Shown here one piece after another: positions 7,055 through 15,754 of a stretch of DNA of 34,465 bases. The notes beneath the pieces were generated by a model that was not told the DNA's origin, made no database searches, and saw only the letters and a list, made by a program, of their open reading frames with translations. The stretch covers positions 1 through 34,465 of the forward strand of contig PEAB01000036.1 of the NCBI GenBank assembly GCA_002753395.1, read 5' to 3'. The translations under genes were made by a program, and so were the position numbers. Source of the DNA: Nitrospirae bacterium MYbinv3 (lineage in GTDB: Bacteria; Nitrospirota; Thermodesulfovibrionia; Thermodesulfovibrionales; Magnetobacteriaceae). Numbering within the stretch: the stretch's first letter is position 1; each line of letters begins with the position of its first letter.

Positions 7055-7240
7055 TTACCTTGGTGTTTTCAGATCGTTGTTTATAATCTCTTTGGGACTC
7101 TTGTCATCGGAAGTGCACGCTTCCTTCATGTTTGTCGCTCAGGTTCTAATACCAAAGCGAGGCAAAATAAAGATCTGTAGCACGATCCAGACAAGGAATA
7201 TCAGTATACCGAGAAAAATCTCCCCCATTGACTTTGACAT
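7055..7240 (-). CDS. Tiny membrane protein after rplQ, candidate selenoprotein with in-frame UGA
   Basis: ATG at 7240 (GGAG two bases upstream) opens 11 bases after the rplQ stop. It encodes 33 aa: MSKSM, a single transmembrane helix (GEIFLGILIFLVWIVLQIFI), then LPRFGIRT and UGA at 7139-7141. The frame continues 27 codons beyond UGA (ATNMKEACTSDDKSP...) to TAA at 7055-7057. Fourteen bases after UGA the RNA can form GGAAG-CGUGCA-CUUCC (7124-7109), which fits a bacterial SECIS in distance, stem size and a GU in the loop. If UGA is read as Sec, the protein is 61 aa with Sec34 and Cys42 next to the membrane. Otherwise it is a 33-aa peptide ending at 7139. The membrane ORF itself is well supported; the Sec reading is a hypothesis. 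Confidence 0.5.
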
Positions 7241-7251
7241 AACTCCTTGTC

Positions 7252-7647
7252 TTATTTTGTGTTTTCCTTTTCTTTCTTTTCTGGCGGCTTAACAAAATCT
7301 ACAAATTCGATAACCGCCAACTCGGCTTGATCCTTTAGGCGTCTCCTGGTTTTAACGATTCTCAGGTATCCACCGTTTCTATCGGCAAACCTTGGCGCAA
7401 TCGTACTAAACAGCTTAGCAACTGCTTGCCGGTTTGGCAGATTTGCCAAGGCTATGCGCTTAGAGTGCAAGTCTCCACGTTTTCCTAGGGTAACCATTTT
7501 TTCGGTCATGCCTTTAATGGTTTTAGCCTTTACAAGCGTAGTCTCAATCCTCTCATATATGAGAAGGGCAGACATAAGACTTCTAAACAGCGCTTTTCGC
7601 TGGTTTGCTGTCCTATTAAACTTTCGTGTTGCGATTCGATGGTGCAT
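7252..7647 (-). CDS. rplQ: 50S ribosomal protein L17
   Basis: 131 aa from the ATG at 7647, chosen because MHHRIATRKFNRT aligns with the usual MRHRK...LNR start and GGAGGG lies five bases upstream; an upstream in-frame start at 7671 would sit inside rpoA. The core NQRKALFRSLMSALL and the C-terminal GGYLRI-KTRRRLKD motif are typical bL17. It binds 23S rRNA near the tunnel exit. The gene overlaps the 3' end of rpoA by 32 bases and closes the alpha operon. The C-terminus is Lys/Glu-rich. Confidence 0.93.
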   Translation of the reverse strand: MHHRIATRKFNRTANQRKALFRSLMSALLIYERIETTLVKAKTIKGMTEKMVTLGKRGDLHSKRIALANLPNRQAVAKLFSTIAPRFADRNGGYLRIVKTRRRLKDQAELAVIEFVDFVKPPEKKEKENTK

Positions 7648-8728
7648 TATTACCCTCCGTTTTTGTGGCAAGTTCTCTTTTTACGGCTTCCATATCCACC
7701 TTAAAGTCAAAGTCCAGACCCATTGTCTGTAATACCTCACGTATCTCGTCAAAAGATTTTCTTCCGAAATTCTTCATTTTGAGCATTTCGTCCTCATTTT
7801 TTTGAACAAGTTCGTATATATATCTAATATCAGCGCTTTTCAGGCAGTTTTGTGACCTCACGGAAAGCTCAAGCTCGTCTATAGTCTTTATCAGACTTCT
7901 ATTAAACTCTTTGCTCCCTACTGCGGGGATGGTTACCTGCGATTCTACGAGAACTGCAGGTTCAGGCTCTTGTACAACTATAAGCGCTGGGGTTTCTACT
8001 ATCTCCCTTTCTTCTATTTTTTCCTCAGTGTCAACCAGCAGGAAGAACTTCAAGTGTTTCATCAACAGTTGAGTTGCCTTAGCCACTGCTTCCTTGGGGT
8101 TTATGCTGCCGTCTGTCCAGACTTCCAGGATCAACTTGTCATAGTCAGTTGATTTCCCGACTCTTGTCTTTTCAACATTAAATATGACCTTTCTGATTGG
8201 TGTAAAAATAGCGTCTATAGCGATAGTGCCTAGTGGCATACCTGTGTTTTTTAGTTCCTCGGCTGGGACATAGCCCCTTCCCTTGCTGACATTTAATTCA
8301 GCCTTAAACTCAGCCCCATTATCGAGCGTTGCTATGTGTGCGTCTGGGTTTAAGACACTGATTAAGTGGCTACCTCCGATATCGCCAGCAGTTACGTCGT
8401 TCTTGTCTTTGACGTCTATATAAGCAGTAATCTGTTGGTCTCCATCATATGAGAGTCTGACTTTTTTGAGGTTCAATATGATTTCAACTACATCCTCTTT
8501 TACACCCTTTACAGTTGAAAACTCATGAAAAACACCATCTATCTTTATAGAGGTTATCGACGCACCCTCTATGGAGGACAGCAACACCCTTCTTAAGGCA
8601 TTGCCCAAGGTCACACCATAACCTCGTTCTAATGGTTCGGCAATAAGCTTGCAATACGTGCTTGAAAACGTCTCATCCTCGACGTACACATTTTCAGGCA
8701 ACTGAAAGCTACTTATATCAAGCAACAT
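7616..8728 (-). CDS. rpoA: RNA polymerase alpha subunit
   Basis: 370 aa, longer than the usual ~330. The N-terminal assembly domain (1-~235) contains EPLERGYGVTLGNALRRVLL and the SSIEGASIT motif. The C-terminal domain (~279-345) shows VRSQNCLKSADI and NFGRKSFDEI, the surface that contacts UP elements and activators. The extra length is mostly an extended interdomain linker (~236-276, rich in Glu, Val and Pro) and a ~25-residue tail. It lies between rpsD and rplQ in the standard alpha operon order. Confidence 0.96.
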   Translation of the reverse strand: MLLDISSFQLPENVYVEDETFSSTYCKLIAEPLERGYGVTLGNALRRVLLSSIEGASITSIKIDGVFHEFSTVKGVKEDVVEIILNLKKVRLSYDGDQQITAYIDVKDKNDVTAGDIGGSHLISVLNPDAHIATLDNGAEFKAELNVSKGRGYVPAEELKNTGMPLGTIAIDAIFTPIRKVIFNVEKTRVGKSTDYDKLILEVWTDGSINPKEAVAKATQLLMKHLKFFLLVDTEEKIEEREIVETPALIVVQEPEPAVLVESQVTIPAVGSKEFNRSLIKTIDELELSVRSQNCLKSADIRYIYELVQKNEDEMLKMKNFGRKSFDEIREVLQTMGLDFDFKVDMEAVKRELATKTEGNNAPSNRNTKV

Positions 8729-8745
8729 AAAAAGCCTCCGTTAAA

Positions 8746-9372
8746 TTATCTCGAATAAAACTCAACTATTAACTGCTCCTTCACATCGATCTGGATATCA
8801 TCTCTTGCTGGGGCGTGTAGGACTTTACCCTGCATCTGATTAACATCAATCTCCAACCATCGTGGTACCCCTGCATGACTTACCCTGGAGAGGCTCTCCT
8901 GTATGCAACCAACTGCCTTGCTTGACTCAACAACGCCGATCTTATCTCCGGCTTTTACTCTGAAAGATGGTATGTTTACCTTTACTCCATTAACGAGAAA
9001 GTGTCCATGACCTATAAGCTGCCTAGCTTGGTTCCTGTTGGCAGCTAAACCCATCTTATGAACAACATTATCCAACCTTAGTTCGAGGTACTGTAGCAGC
9101 AACTCGCCTGTAACGCCCCTTCTTCTATTTGCCTCGGCAAAGTACTTCCTGAATTGTCCTTCCATTAACCCGTAGGACCTTCTGACCTTCTGCTTTTCTT
9201 TCAACTGAATGGCGTAGTCAGACAGCTTTGCTCGTCTTTGACCGTGTTGACCGGGACCGTATTTCCTCCTTTCAATGGCACACTTATCGGTCAGACAGCG
9301 CTGCCCTTTTAGAAATAGTTTCTCCCCGTCCCGTCTGCATAACCTGCACAAAGGTTCTCTGTATCGTGCCAT
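8746..9372 (-). CDS. rpsD: 30S ribosomal protein S4, zinc-binding form
   Basis: 208 aa from ATG at 9372 (MARYREPLCRLC); twelve further in-frame codons upstream are not S4-like and overlap the end of rpsK. Cys9, Cys12, Cys26 and Cys31 form the zinc knuckle of C+ S4 proteins. KYGPGQHG and the S4 RNA-binding domain (RLDNVVHKMG..., NRNQARQLIGHGHFLVNG) follow. It is a primary 16S rRNA binder and, in many bacteria, represses the alpha operon. GGAGG lies ten bases before the start. Confidence 0.95.
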   Translation of the reverse strand: MARYREPLCRLCRRDGEKLFLKGQRCLTDKCAIERRKYGPGQHGQRRAKLSDYAIQLKEKQKVRRSYGLMEGQFRKYFAEANRRRGVTGELLLQYLELRLDNVVHKMGLAANRNQARQLIGHGHFLVNGVKVNIPSFRVKAGDKIGVVESSKAVGCIQESLSRVSHAGVPRWLEIDVNQMQGKVLHAPARDDIQIDVKEQLIVEFYSR

Positions 9373-9373
9373 A

Positions 9374-9763
9374 CTATACACGCCTCCTTTTTGGAGGTTT
9401 ACAACCATTGTGTGGTACAGGTGTTACATCCTTTATTATATTTATATCCAGACCTGCCGCCTGAATTGCCCTAATGGCAGATTCCCTTCCTGCCCCAGGT
9501 CCCTTGATGTAGACGTCTATTTGTTTCATTCCCATGTCAATTGCCTTTTTTGCTGTAGCCTCTGCAGCCATCTGTGCTGCATATGGGGTACCTTTTCTGG
9601 ACCCCTTAAAGCCGAGGCTTCCAGCACTAGACCATGCCAGTACATTGCCTGACTGGTCGCTAATGGTCACTAGTGTATTATTAAACGTTGTTTGCACGTG
9701 TGCTATACCGCTTGCTATTCTCTTTTTTTCTTTTTTTGGCCCTTTACGCTTCCTTGGCGGCAT
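9374..9763 (-). CDS. rpsK: 30S ribosomal protein S11
   Basis: 129 aa, uS11. [35 protein letters not shown] and the C-terminal [18 protein letters not shown] are diagnostic. The N-terminus is Lys/Arg-rich ([14 protein letters not shown]) and binds 16S rRNA on the platform near the E site. The start codon overlaps the rpsM stop by one base, so the two are likely coupled. Confidence 0.96.
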   Translation of the reverse strand: MPPRKRKGPKKEKKRIASGIAHVQTTFNNTLVTISDQSGNVLAWSSAGSLGFKGSRKGTPYAAQMAAEATAKKAIDMGMKQIDVYIKGPGAGRESAIRAIQAAGLDINIIKDVTPVPHNGCKPPKRRRV

Positions 9764-10158
9764 TATTTACCTCCCTTTTTCTTTACAACGGCCTCTTTTT
9801 TCTTTACAACACCTTTTGCAGGCCCTCTTCTTGTGCGGGCGTTTGTCTTTGTCCGCTGACCACGCACGGGAAGCCCTGTCTTATGCCTTAACCCTCTATA
9901 GCATCCTATATCTGTCAACCTTTTGATACTCATGGAGATCTCTTTGCGCAGATCTCCTTCGACTTTTTGTTCTTTGTCGATTATCCCTCTAATTTTAGCA
10001 ACGTCCTCGTTGCTGAGGTCATTGACGCGTATGTTTGGATTGACCTCGGCCTCAGCCAATATCTTTTTTGAAAGCGATCGTCCTATTCCAAATATACGGG
10101 TTAACCCTATCTCAACCCTCTCTTTTTTAGGTAAATCTACACCAGCTATTCTTGCCAT
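9763..10158 (-). CDS. rpsM: 30S ribosomal protein S13
   Basis: 131 aa, uS13. [20 protein letters not shown], the helix-hairpin-helix [16 protein letters not shown] and [20 protein letters not shown] are family signatures; the protein touches the P-site tRNA and bridges to L5. The C-terminal tail is extended by a Lys-rich segment ([20 protein letters not shown]), about ten residues longer than usual. It lies directly after rpmJ in the canonical order. Confidence 0.96.
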   Translation of the reverse strand: MARIAGVDLPKKERVEIGLTRIFGIGRSLSKKILAEAEVNPNIRVNDLSNEDVAKIRGIIDKEQKVEGDLRKEISMSIKRLTDIGCYRGLRHKTGLPVRGQRTKTNARTRRGPAKGVVKKKEAVVKKKGGK

Positions 10159-10172
10159 ATCACTCCTTTCTC

Positions 10173-10286
10173 TTAGCCCTGCCTCTGCTTGTGTTTAGGG
10201 TTGTCACAAATAACTCTGAGCACACCTTTGCGTTTAATCAACTTACACTTTGTGCAGATTGGTTTAATTGATGCGCGTACCTTCAT
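10173..10286 (-). CDS. rpmJ: 50S ribosomal protein L36
   Basis: 37 aa. The sequence begins [20 protein letters not shown] and ends HKQRQG. Cys11, Cys14, Cys27 and His32 are the zinc ligands of the C+ form of bL36. GGAGG lies five bases before the ATG. It sits between infA and rpsM as in most bacteria. Confidence 0.95.
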   Translation of the reverse strand: MKVRASIKPICTKCKLIKRKGVLRVICDNPKHKQRQG

Positions 10287-10352
10287 AATAATCCTCCATC
10301 TATTTTCAATTATCCTGATATTACTTTTCGTCTGTATATGCCGTTTAGCTGC

Positions 10353-10571
10353 TTACTTATATCTGTAGGTGATTCGTCCTTTTGTAAGATCATATGGAGA
10401 TAACTCTACCAACACCTTATCACCAGGTAGAATTTTTATATAGTGTATTCTCATCTTGCCAGATACATAAGCTGTTACAACCTGCATGTTATCTAACTCT
10501 ACCTTGAACATCGCATTGGGCAGGGCCTCTATTATTGTACCCTGTACCTCTATGTTTTCTTCTTTCACCAT
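10353..10571 (-). CDS. infA: Translation initiation factor IF-1
   Basis: 72 aa, exactly the usual size. A single OB fold: [27 protein letters not shown] then [36 protein letters not shown]. It occupies the 30S A site during initiation. It lies 25 bases after map and upstream of rpmJ, the common position in the spc/alpha junction. Confidence 0.96.
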   Translation of the reverse strand: MVKEENIEVQGTIIEALPNAMFKVELDNMQVVTAYVSGKMRIHYIKILPGDKVLVELSPYDLTKGRITYRYK

Positions 10572-10596
10572 CGTTAATCCAGTCTCTTAATTAAGT

Positions 10597-11346
10597 TTAT
10601 AGTCTTGTCAATATTTGTGGTTTATCATCTGTAACAACGATTGTATGCTCAAAGTGAGCCGATAGCATACCGTCGGCCGTTACTGCTGTCCAACCGTCTT
10701 TCATTACAACGACATCGCTTGTGCCTGCGTTGACCATAGGCTCTATTGCTAGCACCATACCTTTCCTTAACCTTGGTCCCGTGTTTGGAACCCCATAATT
10801 TGGTATCTGCGGATCCTCATGAAGAGACCTGCCCACACCGTGTCCCACAAAGGCGCGCACCACAGAATATCCATTCTTCTCCACATAACTCTGTATTGCG
10901 TGAGATATGTCTGACACCCTGTTGCTGGCTGAGGCCTTTTCTATCCCTTGATAAAGAGATGTCTCTGCAACCTCCAGTAATCTCTGTGTCTCCTCACTAA
11001 CCCTTCCTACAGGATAGGTTCTGGCGCCATCTCCTATGAAGCCCTTGTATATAACCCCTATATCTATACCGATTATATCGCCTTCCTTAAGCATCTTCTT
11101 CTTTGAAGGTATACCGTGGACTATTTCGTTATTTACAGACGCACAGAGGCTTGCCGGATACCCCCTATAACCTTTAAAAGCGGGTACCCCGTTTCTTTCC
11201 TTTATGATCTTTTCCACGTATATCTCAACATCCTTTGTTGTAATGCCAGGCGCTATCATTTGCTCAAGGAGCCTCAACGCTTCAGCTACAATCCTGGATG
11301 CCAGGGCTATCTTCTTTATCTCGTCTTCGGACTTTAAAATTATCAC
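10597..11346 (-). CDS. map: Methionine aminopeptidase, type I
   Basis: 249 aa. It removes the N-terminal Met from nascent proteins. The five metal ligands of the pita-bread fold are visible: Asp95 (IGIDIG), Asp106 (GDGART), His169 (VGHGVG), Glu202 (IEPM) and Glu233 (FEHT). Substrate His78 lies in NEIVHGIP. There is no zinc-finger extension. It follows secY directly; the usual adk between them is missing. Confidence 0.96.
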   Translation of the reverse strand: MIILKSEDEIKKIALASRIVAEALRLLEQMIAPGITTKDVEIYVEKIIKERNGVPAFKGYRGYPASLCASVNNEIVHGIPSKKKMLKEGDIIGIDIGVIYKGFIGDGARTYPVGRVSEETQRLLEVAETSLYQGIEKASASNRVSDISHAIQSYVEKNGYSVVRAFVGHGVGRSLHEDPQIPNYGVPNTGPRLRKGMVLAIEPMVNAGTSDVVVMKDGWTAVTADGMLSAHFEHTIVVTDDKPQILTRL

Positions 11347-11368
11347 TATAGCCCTTTTGTCTGAATTA

Positions 11369-12679
11369 TCAGCCTCTCCTCCCTTTAATCCTACCCTTTT
11401 TCAACAACCCGTCATAAGACCTCGTCAACAGATGTGATTCTATCTGTGACACGGTATCCAATGCAACACCTACAACTATCAACAAGGACGTACCTCCAAA
11501 ATAAAACGGTACGTTAAACTTCCTTATGAGGATGCTTGGAAGCACGCACACCACGGAGAGATATATAGCCCCAACAAACGTCAACCGCGACAACACCCTG
11601 AATATATAGTCTGAGGTATTCTTACCAGGTCTAACGCCTGGTATATATCCACCATGTTTTTTTAGATTATCTGCGATATCAACTGGATTAAACACAATAG
11701 CAGTATAAAAGTAGCAAAAAAAGACTATCATACCCACATAAAGCGCGTCGTGTACAAACGACCCAGGAGAAAGCTGCTTGGCAAAGGCTTGTACCCAGGG
11801 TATCGCTATAAACCCGGCAATCGTTGCAGGAAACATTATTATGGACGACGCAAATATCGGTGGTATAACTCCCGATGTATTGACCTTTAAAGGAAGATGC
11901 GAGCTCTGACCGCCATACATCCTTCTACCAACGACCCGTTTTGCATATTGTACTGGGATCTTCCTCTGGCCTCGTTCCATATAGATTATACCAGCTATAA
12001 CAGCTACCATCATGACTACGATTATAAACATCATAATTATGGGAAGCTCGCCTGCCCTAACGAGTCTGATCGTATCGATCGTTGCATTTGGCAGTCTTGC
12101 AACTATACCTGCAAAGATGATTAACGATATACCGTTTCCTATACCACGCTCTGTAATCTGCTCCCCCAGCCACATGATAAATGCAGTCCCTGCCGTAAGT
12201 GTGATCATGGTAATCAACCTAAAACTCCAGCCTGGATGAAGGATAAACTGTCCTTCCGCCATTGTCTCAAGCCCAACAGCTATGCCAAAGGACTGTATGG
12301 CGCTGATTAGCACCGTACCATATCTCGTGTATTGAGTGATCTTTTTCCTTCCCTCTTCTCCTTCTTTGGCGAGTTTGCCGATGGATGGCACCACTACGGT
12401 CAGCAGTTGCAGGATAATTGAGGCACTGATGTAGGGCATTATGCCAAGGGCAAATATTGTTACACGCGAGAGCGCCCCACCTGAAAACATGTCAAAGAAC
12501 CCCATTAGGGCTCCCCCTCTTTCAGTGAGGAATTTACTTAACTGCTCTCCTGCTATGCCAGGTGTGGGTATATGCGCACCAATCCTGTATACAGCCAAAA
12601 GTCCGAATGTAAAAAACATCCGTTTTTTTAGTTCTTCTATTTTAAGTATATTTTGAAAGCCTGCTAAAAATCCCAACAT
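11369..12679 (-). CDS. secY: Preprotein translocase subunit SecY
   Basis: 436 aa, ten transmembrane helices. It is the channel of the Sec translocon in the inner membrane, partnered by SecE and SecG. RIGAHIPTPGIAGEQL near the N-terminus, GIGNGISLIIFAGIVARLP, the PVQYAKRV loop and the C-terminal SHLLTRSYDGLLKKGRIKGRRG are conserved signatures. It begins six bases after rplO. Confidence 0.96.
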   Translation of the reverse strand: MLGFLAGFQNILKIEELKKRMFFTFGLLAVYRIGAHIPTPGIAGEQLSKFLTERGGALMGFFDMFSGGALSRVTIFALGIMPYISASIILQLLTVVVPSIGKLAKEGEEGRKKITQYTRYGTVLISAIQSFGIAVGLETMAEGQFILHPGWSFRLITMITLTAGTAFIMWLGEQITERGIGNGISLIIFAGIVARLPNATIDTIRLVRAGELPIIMMFIIVVMMVAVIAGIIYMERGQRKIPVQYAKRVVGRRMYGGQSSHLPLKVNTSGVIPPIFASSIIMFPATIAGFIAIPWVQAFAKQLSPGSFVHDALYVGMIVFFCYFYTAIVFNPVDIADNLKKHGGYIPGVRPGKNTSDYIFRVLSRLTFVGAIYLSVVCVLPSILIRKFNVPFYFGGTSLLIVVGVALDTVSQIESHLLTRSYDGLLKKGRIKGRRG

Positions 12680-12685
12680 GCACCT

Positions 12686-13132
12686 CTATTCTAAAACCAC
12701 TGCTTTACCCCCTGCTGTAGTTATTTTGTCCAGGGCCGTCTTACTAAACTTGTTTGCTTTTACAGTTAAAGGACCCTGCAGCTCACCATCGCCAAGTACC
12801 TTAACCCCGCATAACAGCTTTTTAATAATGCCCTTTTCAATCAACAGCTCTGGAGTTATTTCAGTTGCTCCTTCAACTCTAGCTATATCATCAAGATTGA
12901 CGATTGCGTATTGCACGCTAAAAGGATAGTTCTTAAAGCCTCTCTTGGGCAGTCTACGTTGTAGAGGCATCTGCCCGCCTTCAAACCCACGTCTTTTACC
13001 GCTACCGGCGCGTGCTTTTTGCCCCTTGTGCCCTTTGCATGCTGTCTTCCCATGCCCAGAGCCGCAGCCTCGTCCAACCCTCTTGACATTCTTGGTACTA
13101 CCATCAGCAGGCTTCAGTTCGTTTAATCTCAT
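12686..13132 (-). CDS. rplO: 50S ribosomal protein L15
   Basis: 148 aa, uL15. [20 protein letters not shown], the Gly/Arg-rich [22 protein letters not shown] and [16 protein letters not shown] are typical. The C-terminus is the globular domain with VKVLGDGEL. It ends in TAG. AGGAGG lies close upstream of the ATG. A 194-base gap separates it from rpmD, unusually long for this operon. Confidence 0.95.
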   Translation of the reverse strand: MRLNELKPADGSTKNVKRVGRGCGSGHGKTACKGHKGQKARAGSGKRRGFEGGQMPLQRRLPKRGFKNYPFSVQYAIVNLDDIARVEGATEITPELLIEKGIIKKLLCGVKVLGDGELQGPLTVKANKFSKTALDKITTAGGKAVVLE

Positions 13133-13215
13133 TTATAAACCTCCTAACACTCTTACGCAGGGGGTGTAGGACCCTTCGTTTTCTCTATTGCTGTTATTAC
13201 ACATACCTTTTTACT

Positions 13216-13278
13216 TTAGGCCTTCTTGATTTCCATTTTTACTTTTGCAAAACGTCTTTCACTTTTCGACCATGCCAT
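13216..13278 (-). CDS. Possible 20-aa basic peptide in the rpmD-rplO gap
   Basis: ATG at 13278 to TAA at 13216 encodes MAWSKSERRFAKVKMEIKKA. AGGAG lies 13 bases upstream, too far to be convincing. I know of no homologue. The 194-base space is otherwise empty and could instead hold an internal promoter or leader; I see no clear sigma70 motif in it. Confidence 0.2.
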   Translation of the reverse strand: MAWSKSERRFAKVKMEIKKA

Positions 13279-13326
13279 ATACCACAGATGCTCCTTATGA
13301 CATAACCGTAATCCCGTGAGTAGTCG

Positions 13327-13518
13327 TTATACTGCCGTTGCAGCATCTTCCTCTATGTGGACAAGATGTGATACCTTGTGGAGCATCCCACTTATCGCTT
13401 GATTCTTGGTATGCTCAACCGTCATACCTATCTTACGCAGACCTAGTGCACGGAGGATGTTTCTCATACTTTCCGTCTTCCCTGCATAACTACGCTTTAA
13501 CGTTACTTTAATCTTCAT
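13327..13518 (-). CDS. rpmD: 50S ribosomal protein L30
   Basis: 63 aa, uL30 short bacterial form. [33 protein letters not shown] is the family core (the IG-x-TVEH turn), followed by a helix that includes [11 protein letters not shown]. The start codon overlaps the rpsE stop by four bases. Confidence 0.93.
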   Translation of the reverse strand: MKIKVTLKRSYAGKTESMRNILRALGLRKIGMTVEHTKNQAISGMLHKVSHLVHIEEDAATAV

Positions 13519-14030
13519 TTGCTGGCCTCTTTTGAGCTGCCGCCATCATCAGATTTTCCTCTCTGCTTTAGCACCATCTCCGGGTTTTTCAACAGCGTTA
13601 AACCGTTGAGTGTTGCCCTAACCGCGTTGAAGGCATTGGTACTTCCTAATGACTTTGCTACAATATTATGCACACCAGCCACTTCCAACACTGCTCGCAC
13701 CGGACCACCTGCTATCAGACCTGTACCTTCTCTGCCTGGGTTTAAGACGACCATGCCTGAGCCATAGTGACCGATTATCCTGTGAGGAATTGTCCCGCTT
13801 TTTATAGGAAACTGGAAGAGTGATTTTTTTGCCTTCTCAATCGCCTTTTTTATAGCCTCTGGTACCTCGTTTGCCTTACCCTTGCCAATGCCAACGATAC
13901 CGTTGCCATCGCCAACAACCACGAGTGCGCTAAATGAAAAACGCCTGCCTCCCTTAACCACCTTTGCAACACGATTTATAAAAACAACCTTCTCCTGAAG
14001 TGTTAAATCAACATGTTCGATCCTTCCCAA
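13515..14030 (-). CDS. rpsE: 30S ribosomal protein S5
   Basis: 171 aa, uS5. The N-terminal double-stranded-RNA-like domain contains [20 protein letters not shown] and [20 protein letters not shown]. The C-terminal domain has [19 protein letters not shown] and [16 protein letters not shown]. It sits at the mRNA entry and the decoding site, where mutations affect fidelity. Coupled to rpmD by a four-base overlap. Confidence 0.96.
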   Translation of the reverse strand: MGRIEHVDLTLQEKVVFINRVAKVVKGGRRFSFSALVVVGDGNGIVGIGKGKANEVPEAIKKAIEKAKKSLFQFPIKSGTIPHRIIGHYGSGMVVLNPGREGTGLIAGGPVRAVLEVAGVHNIVAKSLGSTNAFNAVRATLNGLTLLKNPEMVLKQRGKSDDGGSSKEASK

Positions 14031-14061
14031 CTTACCTCCTTTATCCGTATACTATTAGGTG

Positions 14062-14424
14062 CTAAAACTCTAATCCTGATTGTCTGGCAGCGTCGGCCAG
14101 CGCCTTAACTCTACCGTGGTATTTAAACCCGCCTTTATCGAAAACAACCTTGGTTATACCTTTTTCCTTGGCCTTGAGCGCTATCAACTCTCCAACTTTT
14201 TTTGCCGCAATGACATTACCTTTATGCCCACTGTCGGACTTGAGTGACTTATCGAGAGTTGAGGCGTAGGCAAGTGTTACTCCCTCAGTGTCATTTATCA
14301 ACTGGGCGTACATGTGATTGAGGCTCTTGTAGACCGATAGCCTCGGTCTTTCCAGCGTGCCTACAACTTTCTTTCTAACTCTATCGTGTCTTCTTTGCCT
14401 TAAGTAGATCTTTTCGTTCTTCAC
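14062..14424 (-). CDS. rplR: 50S ribosomal protein L18
   Basis: 120 aa, uL18, which binds 5S rRNA with L5. [25 protein letters not shown] and the C-terminal [26 protein letters not shown] are diagnostic. The Lys/Arg-rich N-terminus is expected. It ends in TAG. Confidence 0.95.
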   Translation of the reverse strand: MKNEKIYLRQRRHDRVRKKVVGTLERPRLSVYKSLNHMYAQLINDTEGVTLAYASTLDKSLKSDSGHKGNVIAAKKVGELIALKAKEKGITKVVFDKGGFKYHGRVKALADAARQSGLEF

Positions 14425-14471
14425 TCTAAAAAATTCCTCACTTTAATCTGGTACTCACTTTAATCTGGGTT

Positions 14472-15014
14472 TTATTTTGAACCCGTTTTACCTGGTTTTA
14501 GTTTGATCTTCTCTTCTGCATACCTGATACCCTTACCTTTATATGCATCCGGCGGTCTGATAGCCCTTATGTTGGCTGCCACTTGGCCTAAGAGCTGCTT
14601 ATCTATCCCAAAAAGGGACAGCTTAGTTTGCTTCTTATCGACCTCGGCACTGACGCCCTTTGGCAGTGTAAACACCACAGGGTGTGAGTATCCTATGGCA
14701 AACTCTAACTTATCGCCATTAACAAAGGCCCTGTACCCAACGCCTGCCAGTTCTAGATCCCTTTTAAACCCTTCCGATACACCCATACACATGTTATATA
14801 TCAGACTCCTCGTTAATCCGTGCAGCGCCCGTTCTGAGCGCGTATCTCCCTGCCGCTGTACTTTTAATTGTGAGCCCTCAACTTCTACCTTCAAAACAGT
14901 TGGGCAGGACCAACTCAACTCACCCTTGCCTCCTTTTACACGTATCTCGGAGTTATTTAAGTCTACCGTTACGCCTTTAGGAAGCACTATCGGCTTTTTA
15001 CCAATTCTAGACAT
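14472..15014 (-). CDS. rplF: 50S ribosomal protein L6
   Basis: 180 aa, uL6. I chose the ATG at 15014 (MSRIGKKPIVLPKGV), the universal start, with GAGG six bases upstream; an in-frame ATG four codons earlier would overlap that SD. Two repeated alpha/beta domains; IRAIRPPDAYKGKGIRYAEE is the C-terminal signature that contacts the sarcin-ricin loop. Confidence 0.95.
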   Translation of the reverse strand: MSRIGKKPIVLPKGVTVDLNNSEIRVKGGKGELSWSCPTVLKVEVEGSQLKVQRQGDTRSERALHGLTRSLIYNMCMGVSEGFKRDLELAGVGYRAFVNGDKLEFAIGYSHPVVFTLPKGVSAEVDKKQTKLSLFGIDKQLLGQVAANIRAIRPPDAYKGKGIRYAEEKIKLKPGKTGSK

Positions 15015-15137
15015 CGCCAGCCTCACCTCTTTATCGTCTTAAAAATTTTGGTATTAATCTATTATTATGTAATTTATTGTGTGCTTTTGTGCAATGTAAT
15101 TGCAGATGTCTTGACACAACGGCACTTATCAATAATC

Positions 15138-15530
15138 TTACCAGACGTAGGCTAATACCTCACCGCCTATCTTTTCTCTTCTACAGACGTTGTCGGTAGT
15201 AATACCCTTGGGCGTTGTTAACACTACGACGCCTACCCCGCCCATCACGCTTGAAACCTCCTTGTAGCCCGTATAGACCCTACGGCCAGGTTTACTCACT
15301 CTCTTTAGACCTGTTATGATACTCTTGTTTTCAACGTACTTGAGAGAGATCCTTAATACACCCTGCTTTTTATCCTTTAGTATCTTATACGCCCTGATAA
15401 AACCTTCTTCTTTCAGCAGTTTTGCTATCTCTAACTTAATCCTTGAGGCAGGGATATCCACTTTTTCCGCCTTGATTAAGATTGCATTCCTCATCCTGGT
15501 CAACATATCCGCAATCGGATCAGTCATCAT
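15138..15530 (-). CDS. rpsH: 30S ribosomal protein S8
   Basis: 130 aa, uS8. TDPIADMLTRMRNAILIKAEKVDIPASRIK at the start and GVVVLTTPKGITTDNVCRREKIGGEVLAYVW at the end are typical (the family usually has STS..G where this has TTP..G). It binds the central domain of 16S rRNA and, in many bacteria, represses the spc operon. A 123-base gap separates it from rplF. Confidence 0.95.
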   Translation of the reverse strand: MMTDPIADMLTRMRNAILIKAEKVDIPASRIKLEIAKLLKEEGFIRAYKILKDKKQGVLRISLKYVENKSIITGLKRVSKPGRRVYTGYKEVSSVMGGVGVVVLTTPKGITTDNVCRREKIGGEVLAYVW

Positions 15531-15540
15531 AAGTTCACCT

Positions 15541-15726
15541 CTACCAGCTTGACTTGGTTACGCCAGGGACCTTACCCTGCAGCGAAAGTTTTCTGAAACA
15601 TATCCTACAGAGGTCAAATTTCCTCAAATAGCCTCTAGGTCTACCGCAAAGATGACATCTATTATAACCCCTCACCTTGAACTTTGGAGGCCTCTTGGCC
15701 TTTAATATCATGCACGTTTTAGCCAT
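15541..15726 (-). CDS. rpsN: 30S ribosomal protein S14, zinc type Z
   Basis: 61 aa, the short uS14 form. Cys24, Cys27, Cys40 and Cys43 ([22 protein letters not shown] region) bind zinc. The final [16 protein letters not shown] is the family tail. It sits between rplE and rpsH. It ends in TAG. Confidence 0.96.
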   Translation of the reverse strand: MAKTCMILKAKRPPKFKVRGYNRCHLCGRPRGYLRKFDLCRICFRKLSLQGKVPGVTKSSW

Positions 15727-15754
15727 ATCACCTCTTCAAAAATATTTCTTATCA

